From: Urophycis tenuis
Taxonomy: Eukaryota; Chordata; Actinopteri; Gadiformes; Phycidae
Reading direction: 5' to 3'
DNA length: 64,000 nt
Assembly (NCBI GenBank): GCA_036785325.1
Contig: JAXIVH010000084.1
Coordinates: forward strand, 434,001 to 498,000
In this document: one piece after another, positions 30,865 through 43,734 of the stretch
Position numbering within the stretch: the first letter of the stretch is position 1
How the letters are laid out: each line of letters starts with the position of its first letter
Notes under the pieces: model-generated
What the model saw: the letters and a program-made list of their open reading frames with translations, nothing else
Database searches by the model: none
What the model was told of the DNA's origin: nothing
Made by a program: the position numbers and the translations under genes

Positions 30865-33800
30865 TTAATTCAATTCATTTTTATTTAAAGAACTGGCCTC
30901 AGTGAGGACAGGGGCTTTATTTTCCTTTCTCTTCATCCCAGGGGCCTCAGTGAGGGGAGCAGCCTCAGTGAGGAGAGGGGCTGAGCGAGGAGAGGGGCTG
31001 CAGTGGAGTTAGCAGCCTCAGTGATGAGAGGGGCATCGGTGAACGGAGAGCCTTCAGTGATGAGATGGGCTTTGGTTTCCTGTCTCTTCTTCCCTGGGTC
31101 CTCAGTGAGGGGAGCAGCCTCAGTGAGGAGAGGGGCCTCAATGGAGCAAGCAGCCTCAGTGATGAGAGGGGCATCGGTGAGGAGAGGGGCCACAGTGAGG
31201 AGAGGGGCTTTGGTTTCCTGTCTCTTCTTCCCTGGGGCCTCAGTGAGGGGACCAGCCTTATTGAGGAGAGGGGCCTCAATGGAGCAAGCAGCCTCAGTGA
31301 TGAGAGGGGCATCGGTGAGGAGAGGGGCTTTGTTTTCCTCTCTCTTTTTCCCTGGGTCCTCAGTGAGGGGAGCAGCCTCAGTGAGGAGAGGGGCCTCAAT
31401 GGAGCAAGCAGCCTCAGTGATGAGAGGGGCATCGGTGAACGGAGAGCCTTCAGTGAGGAGAGGGGCTTTAGTTTCCTGTCTCTTCTTCCCTGGGTCCTCA
31501 GTGAGGGGAGCAGCCTCAGTGAGGAGAGGGGCCTCAGTGGAGCAAGCAGCCTCAGTGATGAGAGGGGCATCGGTGAACGGAGAGCCTTCAGTGAGGAGAG
31601 GGGCTTTATTTTGTCTCTTCTTCCCTGGGTCCTCAGTGAGGGGAGCAGCCTCAGTGAGGAGTGGGGCCTCAATGGAGTTGGGAGCCTTAGTGATGAGAAG
31701 GGAATCGGTGAGGAGAGGGGGTTTATTTTCCTGTGTCTTCTTCCCTGGGTCCTCAGTGAGGGGACCAGCCTCAGCAAGAAGAGGTGCTACAGTCAGGAGA
31801 GTGGCCACAATGGAGTTCGTAGCCCCAGTGAGGGGAGGAGTCTCAGTGAGGGGAGGAGGTTCACTGAGTGGAGAGCCTTCAGTGAGGAGAGAGGCTTTAG
31901 TTTCCTGTCTCTTCTTCCCTGGGTCCTCAGTGAGGGGACCAGCCTCAGTGAGGAGAGGGGCCACAGCGAGGAGAGGGGCCACAAACCGGAGGGGCCACAG
32001 TGGATTTAGCAGTCTCAGTGAGGGGAGGAGTCTCAGTGAGTGGAGAGCCTTCAGTGAGGAGAGGGGCTTTAGTTTCCTGTCTCTTCTTCCCTGGGTCCTC
32101 AGTGAGGGGAGCAGCCTCAGTGAGGAGAGGGGCCTCAATGGAGCAAGCCGCCTCAGTGAAGAGAGGGGCATCGGTGAGGAGAGGGGCCACAGTGAGGAGA
32201 GGGGCTTTGGTTTCCTGTCTCTTCTTCCCTGGGGCCTCAGTGAGGGGACCAGCCTTATTGAGGAGAGGGGCCTCAATGGAGCAAGCAGCCTCAGTGATGA
32301 GAGGGGCATCGGTGAGGAGAGGGGCTTTGTTTTCCTCTCTCTTTTTCCCTGGGTCCTCAGTGAGGGGAGCAGCCTCAGTGAGGAGAGGGGCCTCAATGGA
32401 GCAAGCAGCCTCAGTGATGAGAGGGGCATCGGTGAACGGAGAGCCTTCAGTGAGGAGAGGGGCTTTAGTTTCCTGTCTCTTCTTCCCTGGGTCCTCAGTG
32501 AGGGGAGCAGCCTCAGTGAGGAGAGGGGCCTCAGTGGAGCAAGCAGCCTCAGTGATGAGAGGGGGCATCGGTGAACGGAGAGCCTTCAGTGAGGAGAGGG
32601 GCTTTATTTTGTCTCTTCTTCCCTGGGTCCTCAGTGAGGGGAGCAGCCTCAGTGAGGAGTGGGGCCTCAATGGAGTTGGGAGCCATAGTGATGAGAAGGG
32701 AATCGGTGAGGAGAGGGGGTTTATTTTCCTGTGTCTTCTTCCCTGGGTCCTCAGTGAGGGGACTAGCCTCAGCAAGAAGAGGTGCTACAGTCAGGAGAGT
32801 CGCCACAAGGGAGTTCGTAGCCCCAGTGAGGGGAGGAGTCTCAGTGAGGGGAGGAGGTTCACTGAGTGGAGAGCCTTCACTGAGGAGAGAGGCTTTAGTG
32901 TCCTGTCTCTTCTTCCCTGGGTCCTCAGTGAGGGGACAAGACTCAGTGAGGAGAGGGGCCTCAATGGAGCAAGCAGCCTCAGTGATGAGAGGGGCATCGG
33001 TGAACGGAGAGCCTTCAGTAATGAGATGGGTTTTGGTTTCCTGTCTCTTCTTCCCTGGGTCCTCAGTGAGGGGACCAGCCTCAGCAAGGAGAGGGGCCAA
33101 AAGTCAGGAGAGGGGCCACAGTGGAGTTAGCAGCCTCAGTGAGGGGAGGTGTCTCAGTGAGTGTCTCAAAGCCAGGAGAGGGGCCACAGTGGATTTAGCA
33201 GCCTAAGTGAGGGGAGGAGTCTCAGTGAGTGGAGAGCCTTCAGTGAGGAGAGGGGCTTTAGTTTCTTGTCTCTTCTTCCCTGGGTCCTCAGTGAGGGGAC
33301 CAGCCTCAATGAGGAGAGGGGCCTCAATGTAGTTAGCAGCCTCAGTGATGAGAGGGGCATCGGTGAACGGAGAGCCTTCAGTGATGAGATGGGCTTTGGT
33401 TTCCTGTCTCTTCTTCCCTGGGTCCTCAGTGAGGGGACCAGCCTCAGCAAGGAGAGGGGCCTCAATGGAGCAAGCAGCCTCAGTGATGAGAGGGGCATCG
33501 GTGAACGGAGAGCCTTCAGTGAGGAGAGGGGCTTTAGCTTCCTTTCTCTTCTTCCCTGGGTCCTCAGTGAGGGGACCAGCCTCAGTGAGGAGAGGGGCCG
33601 CAATGGAGCAAGCAGCCTCAGTGATGAGAGGGGCATCGGTGAACGGAGAGCCTTCAGTGATGAGATGGGCTTTGGTTTCCTGTCTCTTCTTCCCTGGGTC
33701 CTCAGTGAGGGGACCAGCCTCAGCAAGGAGAGGGGCCAAAGTCAGGAGAGGGGCCACAGTCCGGATGGGCCACAGTGGAGTTAGCAGTCTCAGTGAGGGG

Positions 33801-36800
33801 AGGTGTCTCAGTGAGTGGAGAGCCTTCAGTGAGGAGAGGGTCTTTAGTTTCCTGTCTCTTCCTCCCTGGGTCCTCAGTGAGGGGACCAGCTTCAGTGAGG
33901 AGAGGGGCCTCAATGGAGTAAGCAGCCTCAGTAATGAGAGGGGCATCGGTGAGTGGAGAGCCTTCAGTGATGAGAAGAGCTTTGGTTTCCTGTCTCTTTT
34001 TCCCTGGGTCCTCATTGAGGGGACCAGCCTCAGCAAGGAGAGGGGCCAAAAGTCAGGAGAGGGGCAACAGTGGAGTTAGCAGCCTCAGTGAGGGGAGGTG
34101 TCTCAGTGAGTGTCTCAAAGCCAGGAGAGGGGCCACAGTGGATTTAGCAGCCTCAGTGAGGGGAGGAGTCTCAGTGAGTGGAGAGCCTTCAGTGAGGAGA
34201 GGGGCTTTAGTTTCCTGTCTCTTCTTCCCTGGGTCCTCAGTGAGGGGACCAGCCTCAATGAGGAGAGGGGCCTCAATGTAGTTAGCAGCCTCAGTGATGA
34301 GAGGGGCATCGGTGAACGGAGAGCCTTCAGTGATGAGATGGGCTTTGGTTTCCTGTCTCTTCTTCCCTGGGTCCTCAGTGAGGGGACCAGCCTCAGCAAG
34401 GAGAGGGGCCACAGTGGAGTTAGCAGTCTCAGTGAGGGGAGGTGTCTCAGTGAGTGGAGAGCCTTCAGTGAGGAGAGGGGCTTTAGTTTCCTGTCTCTAC
34501 CTCCCTGGGTCCTCAGTGAGGGGACCAGCCTCAGTGAGGAGAGGGGCCTCAATGGAGTAAGCAGCCTCGGTAATGAGAGGGGCATCGATGAGGGGAGAGC
34601 CTTCAGTGATGAGAAGGGCTTTGGTTTCCTGTCTCTTCTTCCCTGGGTCCTCAGTGAGGGGACCAGCCTCAGTGAAGAGAGGGGCCTCAATGGAGCAAGC
34701 AACCTCAGTGATGAGAGGGGCATCGGTGAACGGAGAGCCTTCAGTGAGGAGAGGGGCTTTAGCTTCCTTTCTCTTCTTCCCTGGGTCCTCAGTGAGGGGA
34801 CCAGCCTCAGTGAGGAGAGGGGCCGCAATGGAGCAAGCAGCCTCAGTGATGAGAGGGGCATCGGTGAACGGAGAGCCTTCAGTGATGAGATGGGCTTTGG
34901 TTTCCTGTCTCTTCTTCCCTGGGTCCTCTGTGAGGGGACCAGCCACAGCAAGGAGAGGGGCCAACGTCAGGTGAGGGGCCACAGTGGAGTTAGCAGTCTC
35001 AGTGAGGGGAGGTGTCTCAGTGAGTGGAGAGCCTTCAGTGAGGAGAGGGGCTTTAGTTTCCTGTCTCTACCTCCCTGGGTCCTCAGTGAGGGGACCAGCC
35101 TCAGTGAGCAGAGGGGCCTCAATGGAGTAAGCAGCCTCGGTAATGAGAGGGGCATCGGTGAGGGGAGAGCCTTCAGTGATGAGAAGGGCTTTGGTTTCCT
35201 GTCTCTTCTTCCCTGGGTCCTCAGTGAGGGGACCAGCCTCAGTGAAGAGAGGGGCCTCAATGGAGCAAGCAGCCTCAGTGATGAGAGGGGCATCGGTGAA
35301 CGGAGAGCCTTCAGTGAGGAGAGAGGCTTTAGCTTCCTTTCTCTTCTTCCCTGGGTCCTCAGTGAGGGGACCAGCCTCAGTGAGGAGAGGGGCCGCAATG
35401 GAGCAAGCAGCCTCAGTGATGAGAGGGGCATCAGTGAACGGAGAGCCTTCAGTGATGAGATGGGCTTTGGTTTCCTGTCTCTTCTTCCCTGGGTCCTCAG
35501 TGAGGGGACCAGCCTCAGCAAGGAGAGGGGCCAAAGTCAGGAGAGGGGCCACAGTCCGGATGGGCCACAGTGGAGTTAGCAGTCTCAGTGAGGGGAGGTG
35601 TCTCAGTGAGTGGAGAGCCTTCAGTGAGGAGAGAGTCTTTAGTTTCCTGTCTCTTCCTCCCTGGGTCCTCAGTGAGGGAACCAGCCTCAGTGAGGAGAGG
35701 GGCCTCAATGGAGTAAGCAGCCTCAGTAATGAGAGGGGCATCGGTGAGTGGAGAGCCTTCAGTGATGAGAAGAGCTTTGGTTTCCTGTCTCTTCTTCCCT
35801 GGGTCCTCATTGAGGGGACCAGCCTCAGCAAGGAGAGGGGCCAAAAGTCAGGAGAGGGGCAACAGTGGAGTTAGCAGCCTCAGTGAGGGGAGGTGTCTCA
35901 GTGAGTGTCTCAAAGCCAGGAGAGGGGCCACAGTGGATTTAGCAGCCTCAGTGAGGGGAGGAGTCTCAGTGAGTGGAGAGCCTTCAGTGAGGAGAGGGGC
36001 TTTAGTTTCCTGTCTCTTCTTCCCTGGGTCCTCAGTGAGGGGACCAGCCTCAATGAGGAGAGGGGCCTCAATGTAGTTAGCAGCCTCAGTGATGAGAGGG
36101 GCATCGGTGAACGGAGAGCCTTCAGTGATGAGATGTGCTTTGGTTTCCTGTCTCTTCTTCCCTGGGTCCTCAGTGAGGGGACCAGCCTCAGCAAGGAGAG
36201 GGGCCAACGTCAGGAGAGGGGCCACAGTGGAGTTAGCAGTCTCAGTGAGGGGAGGTGTCTCAGTGAGTGGAGAGCCTTCAGTGAGGAGAGGGGCTTTAGT
36301 TTCCTGTCTCTACCTCCCTGGGTCCTCAGTGAGGGGACCAGCCTCAGTGAGGAGAGGGGCCTCAATGGAGTAAGCAGCCTCGGTAATGAGAGGGGCATCG
36401 GTGAGGGGAGAGCCTTCAGTGATGAGAAGGGCTCTGGTTTCCTGTCTCTTCTTCCCTGGGTCCTCAGTGAGGGGACCAGCCTCAGTGAAGAGAGGGGCCT
36501 CAATGGAGCAAGCAGCCTCAGTGATGAGAGGGGCATCGGTGAACGGAGAGCCTTCAGTGAGGAGAGGGGCTTTAGCTTCCTTTCTATTCTTCCCTGGGTC
36601 CTCAGTGAGGGGACCAGCCTCAGTGAGGAGAGGGGCCGCAATGGAGCAAGCAGCCTCAGTGATGAGAGGGGCATCGGTGAACGGAGAGCCTTCAGTGATG
36701 AGATAGGCTTTGGTTTCCTGTCTCTTCTTCCCTGGGTCCTCAGTGAGGGGACCAGCCTCAGCAAGGAGAGGGGCCACAGTCCGGATGGGCCACAGTGGAG

Positions 36801-38237
36801 TTAGCAGTCTCAGTGAGGGGAGGTGTCTCAGTGAGTGGAGAGCCTTCAGTGAGGAGAGGGTCTTTAGTTTCCTGTCTCTTCTTCCCTGGGTCCTCAGTGA
36901 GGGGACCAGCCTCAGGGAGGAGAGGGGCCTCAATGGAGTAAGCAGCCTCAGTGATGAGAGGGGCATCGGTGACTGGAGAGCCTTCAGTGATGAGAAGGGC
37001 TTTGGTTTCCTGTCTCTTCTTCCCGGGGTCCTCAGTGAGGGGACCAGCCTCAGTGAAGAGAGGGGCCTCAATGGAGCAAGCAGCCTCAGTGATGAGAGGA
37101 GCATCGGTGAACGGAGAGCCTTCAGTGATGAGATGAGCTTTGGTTTCCTGTCTCTTCTTCCCTGGGTCCTCAGTGAGGGGACCAGCCTCAGCAAGGAGAG
37201 GGGCCACAGTCCGGATGGGCCACAGTGGAGTTAGCAGTCTCAGTGAGGGGAGGTGTCTCAGTGAGTGGAGAGCCTTCAGTGAGGAGAGGGTCTTTAGTTT
37301 TCTGTCTCTTCTTCCCTGGGTCCTCAGTGAGGGGACCAGCCTCAGTGAGGAGAGGGGCCTCAATGGAGTAAGCAGCCTCAGTGATGAGAGGGGCATCGGT
37401 GAGTGGAGAGCCTTCAGTGATGAGAAGGGCTTTGGTTTCCTGTCTCTTCTTCCCTGGGTCCTCAGTGAGGGGACCAGCCTCAGCAAGGAGAGGGGCCAAA
37501 GTCAGGAGAGGGGCCACAGTGGAGTTAGCAGCCTCAGTGAGGGGAGGAGTCTCAGTGAGTGGAGGGCCTTCAGTAAGGAGAGGGGCTTTAGTTTCCTGTC
37601 TCTTCTTCCCTGGGTCCTCAGTGAGGGGAGGGGCCTCAATGGAGTTAGCAGCCTCAGTGATGAGAGGGGCATCGGTGAGGAGAGGGGCCACAGTGAGGAG
37701 AGGGGCTTTGTGTTCCTGTCTCTTCTTCCCTGGGTCCTCAATGAGGGGAGCAGCCTCAGTGAGGAGAGGGGCAACAGTCAGGAGAGGGGCCACAGTGGAG
37801 TTAGCAGCCTCAGTGAGGGGAGAAGTCTCAGTGAGTGGAGAGCCTTCAGTGAGGAGAGTGGCTTTAGTTTCCTGTCTCTTCTTCCCAGGGGCCTCAGTGA
37901 GGGGAGCAGCCTCAGTGAGGAGAGGGGCAACCGAAACCTCTTTCCCTCTTTCCACTCCTTCTTTTTCGCACCTTGTACTTCTTATTCAGGAGCTGCTCTG
38001 CTTTCTACCTCTCATTTTTCTCTAATTTCACTTTTTGCTTGGCCTGTCATTCATTTTTTTGCCATTGCTTATTGATCTCTTGCTGCTTTTTGGCCCCATG
38101 CTGAGGTATTTTGTGTTGCTCCTTGGCGAGCTTGGCCTCTCCCCTTCCCGCCTCAGCTTATCATGGAGTCTCTCCTTCCCTGCTCCTTTCTTCTGGTCCC
38201 GCGTAGGTGATGTTTCTGAGGGCCTGATGACCTTAAT
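30865..38237 (-). pseudogene. Exon 3 plus repeat array of the minus-strand gene, copy B
   Basis: The acceptor and first codons (IKVIRPSETSPTRDQKKG) match copy A. A one-base difference in the GGCGGGAAGGGG stretch shifts the coiled-coil frame about 34 codons in. The 7.0-kb array follows. Near the array's end a GGGAGG-to-GGGATG-type change disturbs the LTEAPG block. The TAA that ends frame T in C is present at 30867-30865, but the downstream AATAAA is lost. It is the most damaged of the three copies. Confidence 0.45.
30894..37931. repeat. 138-bp minisatellite array B (7.0 kb)
   Basis: The basic period and block types are the same as in array A. A segment of about 1.8 kb is repeated within it: blocks at 33720, 33934 and 34294 recur at 35515, 35729 and 36089, offset 1795 bp. 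This gives roughly 51 units at 138 bp. Confidence 0.95.
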
Positions 38238-38308
38238 CTGTGGCGGGAAAATTCAACAGTGCCACAACATTAACTTCAGAACTTTATTTTGTTCACATTA
38301 AAATGAAA

Positions 38309-38711
38309 TGTGTGTCAGGGGTTCTTATGGCTAGTGTATGGTTTGGGGGTTCTAATGGCTAGGGTTAGGATTTCTCACGGCTAGGGTTGGGGTTCCTAAT
38401 GGCTAGCGTTAGGGTTTGGGAGTTTTATGGATAGGCTTAGGTTTACTTATGTCTAGGGTTAGGGTTGCGGGTTCCTATGGATAGGCTTAGGGTTGGGGGT
38501 TCTAATGGCTAGGCTTAGGGTTACTTATAGTTTGGGTTAAGGTTGGGGGTTCTTATGGCTAGAGTTGGGGTTGGGGGTTCTTATGGCTAGGGTTAAGGTT
38601 GGAGGTTCTTATGGCTAGGGTTAGGGTTGGGGGTTATTGGCTACGGTTAGGGGTTCATATGGCTAGGGTTAGGGTTGGGGGTTCATATGGCTAGGGTTAG
38701 GGTTGGGGGTT
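38309..38711. repeat. Telomere-like minisatellite, left block, unit B
   Basis: This is the counterpart of 19328-19719, with the same GGCTAGGGTTAGGGTTGGG core. The right block is 39550-39726 and is likewise split by the TIR element. Confidence 0.9.
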
Positions 38712-39549
38712 GTAGCAACCGATCAGCTAATAACGGCCAATAACGTAATAATTTAAATGTAATAAAGTAACGTAATAACTTGCCAATAATGTAATAAAAT
38801 TGTTGAGCCAATAACAGAATAACTTATTACATTATTGGCTGGTTATTACATTATTGGCCTTGTATTTAAAAAAAAATCCTTTGAAAATGTAAAAAGAAAA
38901 GAGCCAATAATGTAATAATAATGATACTAATTGTAAAGTAATTTTCTTTATCTAGCTCTAGGCTCTCTGCAAGTGCTTCTCTGATAAACAGGTGGGGTGG
39001 AATGGTGTACAAAGTTCAGGGAATAAGAGTGAGACTTGATTGACTGTCCCAAGCATTGACATATCTTGGTTGAGAGAAAATTCAATTATTCTCGATAAGA
39101 TCTCTGTTGGTAGGTATTGAGCTCCCAGCTCATTGCCGGCGTCCCCAACAATGTTGGATACACGGAGTACTATAACGGTAAACCTAAGAGTTACATAGAA
39201 ATCCAAATGCACTCTTAATTGCTCCTGTGGAGGGGGGTTTGAGGGTGGAGGGGGTATCTGTAAGGTCAGATATTTATTTAAGCATCTGTTACAAGATGCA
39301 ATATTGAGGAATATTGCAGTATTGAAGTGTGACACCCTCTCTCCAGAAATTGAAAATAAAATAAAGTGATACCTCAGTGATTACATTATTGGCTCAGATA
39401 TCACATTTTCAAAGGTTTTTTTTTTTTTAATACAGGGCCAATAACTAAATAACCAGCCAATAATGTAATAAGTTATTAAATTATTGGCAATGGTATTGGC
39501 TCAACAGCTTTATTACGTTATTGGCTGTTATGACATGATCGGTTGCTAC
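38712..39549. mobile_element. 838-bp TIR element in intron 2, copy B
   Basis: The ends are identical (GTAGCAACCGATCA and complement) and the length is the same as in units A and C. Confidence 0.75.
38958..39335 (-). CDS. F-box-like 125-codon ORF, copy B
   Basis: The ORF differs from the A copy by one residue near the N-terminus (TAIFLN against TALFLN). The F-box-like stretch LPTEILSRIIEFSLNQDMSM is unchanged. See the A copy for the reasoning. Open frames in all three units with very few changes may reflect recent duplication and need not mean selection. Confidence 0.4.
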   Translation of the reverse strand: MSHFNTAIFLNIASCNRCLNKYLTLQIPPPPSNPPPQEQLRVHLDFYVTLRFTVIVLRVSNIVGDAGNELGAQYLPTEILSRIIEFSLNQDMSMLGTVNQVSLLFPELCTPFHPTCLSEKHLQRA

Positions 39550-39716
39550 AGGGGTTCTTATGGCTAGGGTTAGGATTTGTAACAGCTAGGGCTAGGGTTG
39601 GGGTTCCGTATGGCTAACATTAGGATTCGGGGTTACTTATGGCTAGGGTTAGGGTTGGGGGTTATTGTGGTGAGGCTAAGGGTTTCTTACCGCTAGGGTT
39701 ACGGTTGGGGGTTCTT

Positions 39717-41150
39717 AGGGCTAGGGGTCCATACATACATACTTACATTTCAGGGAGTACACAGGGGATACTGCCCCATCAATATTTAGAACACATGCAT
39801 TTGTCCCCCCAAATAAAAACAAAATAGCTTTTATTTTCAAAAACCGCTGTAACGCCTTTTCATCAGCATTAGGTCTATTTTTGTTTACTAAAACACTTGT
39901 ACAATTCCCCACACAAACACACAAAAGAGAAGAGGAGTAAATAATGTGTTCACGTTCTACGGGAGAGTAAACATTTAAAAGGAATACAAAATGCCTGCGA
40001 GTCTTCCTTGCATTATAGGCATATAATATTTTTGCCTGAATTTCTTTTCAATATTAGCACGTTCTGCTCCTTATTTCGTCTAGTCTCGCTTACTCACTTC
40101 CAGGTCCAGCTCCTGCGCCAGCGATGGTAGGATGTCTTCTCAATCACGAGCCACCAGATCAGCCACTCTGTCAGGCCGGACCTCCACTTCCACCATCTTG
40201 GTCAGCCTGTGGAGCAGCCCCATCATGAACTCCCCCCATGCGAGCCTGCGGACGGCCTCAGGGGGAAGAGATGGCAGCGGTCTTGGGTGGCGACGGCCAG
40301 CCGGGCTGAGAAGGTGGTGGGGGACGGTGGTGTGAGGAGGAGGAGGAGGAGGAGACGGTGTTGATGAGGGGCTGGATTGAATCAGGTGGCTCGGAGGAGC
40401 ATTCACCTGAGCAGACACAGGTCTGAGGTCCTCAATCTGTAGTGGGAAAATTCAACTAAATTCAACACTCTAACTTCAAAACTAAAAAAAAAACTTTGTG
40501 GGTACATACAGTACATACATACTGCATACATACATACATACATACATACATTTTAGGGTGTACACAGGAGATACGGCCCCATCAATATTTAGAACACATG
40601 CATTTGTCCCCCGAAATAAAAAGAAAAGAAGTAGGCAACTTTTATTTAGAAAAAAACGCTATGACGTCATTATAACCTACCTTTACAAAAACAATTATAC
40701 AATGTCATACAAACAGCCATACAATTCCCCAAAGAAGAGACACAAAAGAGGACAGAAGAGTAAATCCTGGATTCTTGTGGTTAGTGTTGGGGGTTCTTAT
40801 GGCTATGGTTAGGGTTTGGGGTTCTTACATTTCAGGGGGTACACAGGGGATACGGCCCCATCAACATTTAGAACACATACATTTGTCCCCCTAAGTAAAA
40901 ACAAAAGAAGCAACTTTTATTTTGAAAAAACGCTATAACGTCATTATAACTTACCTTTTCTTCAGCACTGGGCCTATTTTTATTTACAAAAACACTCACA
41001 CAATTCCCCAAAGACACACAAAGGAGGACAGAAGAGTAAATCATGTCTATATGTGTGGTTACTCAGCAGGGATCACATTATGAGAAATGGTGATCTATGG
41101 GAGAATAAACATTTGAAAGACATTTTGAATACCAAATGCCTGAGAGTCGA
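39717..41150. repeat. Three related intron modules, unit B/C border
   Basis: Copies of the GTACACAGG and ATCAATATTTAGAACAC module lie at about 39740-40010, 40555-40770 and 40835-41150. They are arranged around exon 2 exactly as in unit A. Confidence 0.75.
40098..40436 (-). pseudogene. Exon 2 of the minus-strand gene, copy B (nonsense change)
   Basis: The exon has 339 nt (113 codons) between the same acceptor and donor as in C. The proline run is shorter than in C (PPPPPP). The frame is open from IEDLRP to VADLVARD, where a TTA leucine codon has become TGA (40142-40140). That truncates the exon 14 codons before its donor. Without that change it would join exon 3 in frame. Confidence 0.5.
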
Positions 41151-41417
41151 TATTGAATAGAAAGTTGTATATTGCATGTATTCTATATGTAGGCTATTCT
41201 GTATTAAGGCTTTAGTGTGTTTATTTTGTATTTTTTAAACCACGTGCGCATGTAAACCACGTGCTTCGTCATGACGTCCGAGGAGTGACGCGGACAAGCT
41301 CGATTAGCGTATATGACCTGACGTCATAATGAAGCCCGGCAGCAAATTTCTGAAAAGTACCGTTGCTAATAATATGATATCAAAGCAATAACACGGACAG
41401 TAAAATACAATACTCAC

Positions 41418-41483
41418 AGGATCCAGACAAATCTCGTTTTTGTTTTTCCACATTTTCGCAAAAGTAATGTTGTAACCTGTCAT
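41418..41483 (-). CDS. Exon 1 of the minus-strand gene, copy B
   Basis: The 22 codons have one change from the other copies (MTGYNI for MTGNNI) and the same phase-0 donor. Exon 2 of this gene starts 982 nt downstream on the minus strand, at 40436. Confidence 0.5.
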
Positions 41484-41541
41484 ACACAAATCACTTCACA
41501 CTTCTTCACGTTGTCATCAAGACAAAATGACGGTCCCGGGT

Positions 41542-41585
41542 TTTATACTGACCTCTGGTGGCGTCCTTGGTTACGAGCAACCAAT
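41542..41585 (-). promoter_or_regulatory. TATA promoter of gene copy B, distal CCAAT lost
   Basis: TATAAA lies on the minus strand at 41547-41542, with the inverted CCAAT at 41581-41585. The distal CCAAT of units A and B is removed by an 8-bp deletion (TGATTGGCTGATCGG became TGATCGG). Confidence 0.5.
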
Positions 41586-41714
41586 CAGTGTTCAGTGCTT
41601 GGCGTCAATATAATCATTACTGATCGGCTGCCGGGGAATGTTAGCTTGAATATATGGTAATTTTTGCTACGATGTCGATCTATATAAATGAGATTGTCTA
41701 TATAATGATATATC

Positions 41715-41748
<34 letters not shown>

Positions 41749-41828
41749 CATAGTTTAGTAAATAATTGTATTACTTTATTTTTATTTCCACATACCTGCG
41801 ACACGTGTTGAAAAGTTTCAAATAAATT

Positions 41829-41848
41829 GTCTCTCTCACACACACACG

Positions 41849-41880
<32 letters not shown>

Positions 41881-41884
41881 CACA

Positions 41885-41919
<35 letters not shown>

Positions 41920-41944
41920 CCGCACGCACACACACACACACACA
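41829..41944. repeat. (CA)n/(CG-CA)n microsatellite, unit C
   Basis: This is about 115 bp of CA interrupted by a GCAC tetramer block (41885-41930), four times longer than the tract in A. Long open frames across it on both strands are microsatellite artefacts. Confidence 0.97.
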
Positions 41945-42309
41945 CTGCTCATGGGCTGGCAGTACTGCATCAGATCACATACAATGTGAAGCAACACATG
42001 ATATACGCTCATATAAACTACTAACGGCAGTGTGTAATATGTGTTGGAGTCTCTCCAATGCATTTGTTTTTTCAGCAGAAGCTTTTTTTCTGAAACCAAC
42101 GTGGCTGACAAAGCATACAATTAATATTGGAGCAGCTTCTTGGAGGCTACAACTAAGTATGCCTCATACACAATCAATTTTCCAAAATATCCCCCCATAC
42201 ATTTTGAATAGTTTACTTTTTAACATTTTGACGAGCCACCCGAACACGAACGCAGACTGATTTTCTGATGTATTGTTCACTCTTGAGGTGTTCGGATTGT
42301 TGTGATGTG

Positions 42310-42570
42310 TAACAGCAGAGTTACTGGTACAGTAGTATGGACTGTAAACAATTATTATTACATCTTACAGCTGCCACTTATTTTGTTTTCAGTCATGTCA
42401 TGCGGGGACCAAGCCGAGAAGGACACAAGCTAGCTACTTTGTTGAAATCAAATTATATTCCTCAAAGGAAAGAGGTAAGCTTTTTTAAGTCACATAACAT
42501 TTGTCCTTCATACAGTTTGTTTAATGAGGAAGTTGTTGTGGAAATTTCCTCAGCTGCTGGTAAAGAATGA
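42310..42570 (+). other. Conserved plus-strand ORF, unit C copy (shifted)
   Basis: This is the counterpart of 23234-23629. The upstream ATG is out of frame because of a deletion near 42331 (TACAGTAGTATGG), so the frame opens at ATGGACTGT (42337). It ends 78 codons later at the same +1 shift seen in A. Confidence 0.25.
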
Positions 42571-42979
42571 AATAGAGACTTCTGCCGGCCGACAAGGTTT
42601 TATTTTCTTTGCAAAGAAAAGGTCAATCAACACGTGAGCGGTGAAAGATGAAGAAAGACTCCGAGCATGGGGATACCTAAACATTTATACCTGAGGAACA
42701 CCCCCTAGAGTATGCTTTACATCCATGTGTCTGCTGCAGGAGCCGGCCCCCCAGGGAGGGTTTTCACACCCTTTGCCCACTGCAGGTATCCCGCGCTGAC
42801 CCCCCGTGGATGTGCTTTACACCTATAGGGTATCCTGCAGGACTTTGTATTTAGGTGCAAAGTTAAGTCTAAACATCACACAAAACAATTTGGTACCTTA
42901 TGTTAGGAAGGGGAAAGGTTGGGCGTCTCAAATGGTTAAGACAAATAAATTGAAATTGCCATTACAAAGTGAATCAATA

Positions 42980-43405
42980 AACTCAACTCAACTCAACTCA
43001 ACTTGCTCTTTATTGTCGTTGCACAAGAAACACAATAACACATGGTGATTTTTGGCAGCGAAATGTCGTTGCTATGGCTTCCGGCAGACACAGAGATAAG
43101 CAGATGTATAAATAGATCTATAAAAATACAGAAATAAAAATACAAAACTATGATCAATGTAATATATTAATAAAGAGCAAAGGAATTGGATACTAATGAA
43201 AGATAATACTAAAAAAGTGTCAGTGTAGGCATGAAAAAAAGTATTCTGAACATTTTAGCAGCATGGTGGAGATAATTACACACATCGGTAAGGAAGTATT
43301 GCACTAAAAGTATTGCACTGAAATGGGTGGGGGGGTTATTTTGCATTGAGCAGTCTGATGGCTAGGGGGAAGAAACTTTTGCTGAATCTGGCTGTTCTTC
43401 AGCAT
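42980..43405. repeat. Interspersed teleost repeat before the copia relic, unit C
   Basis: It has the same phrases and layout as 23912-24332, including the CTCAA pentamers and the TTGCATTGAGCAGTCTGATG end. Confidence 0.6.
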
Positions 43406-43734
43406 TCGCTGCAAAACAGCCAAAATCCCACATCATAACAGAGGAAAGTAAATTTACAAGATTTGACAAGACTTTCAATCCACAACAACATTTTATGGAG
43501 CTTGCAGATGGCACCAGGGAGAACAACATGGCTCTCAAGCGAGGAGATGCAGAGGTGATGCTACGGGACCAAAAGGGAAGAAATGTCATGGTAACACTGA
43601 AGAGGGCCCTGCAGCCGCGGCCTACTGGTTAGGGCTTCGATTTGTAACCGGAGGGTGGCCGCTTCTTCTTCTTCTTCTTCTTCTATCCTCAGAGCATCCT
43701 CTCCATAGAGGCAGTAACAACTGATGGGGCCAAA

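Larger units (their letters stand above)
22081..41076. repeat. Segmental duplication unit B (19.0 kb)
   Basis: This is the second copy of the unit. It shares the promoter/exon 1 region, LTR and gag start, hAT MITE, repeat array, intron-2 transposon and exon 2 with A. Private to B are a hAT transposase relic (28719-29135), the shortest repeat array (7.0 kb) and a nonsense change in exon 2. A Ty1/copia relic occupies the place where A has a SINE; C shares the copia relic. Confidence 0.92.

Noticed and set aside
41836..42120. Cys/Val-rich ORFs across the CA/GT tracts (also near 6930-7223 and 22775-22975)
   Set aside because: They are translations of microsatellites and carry no other coding signal.
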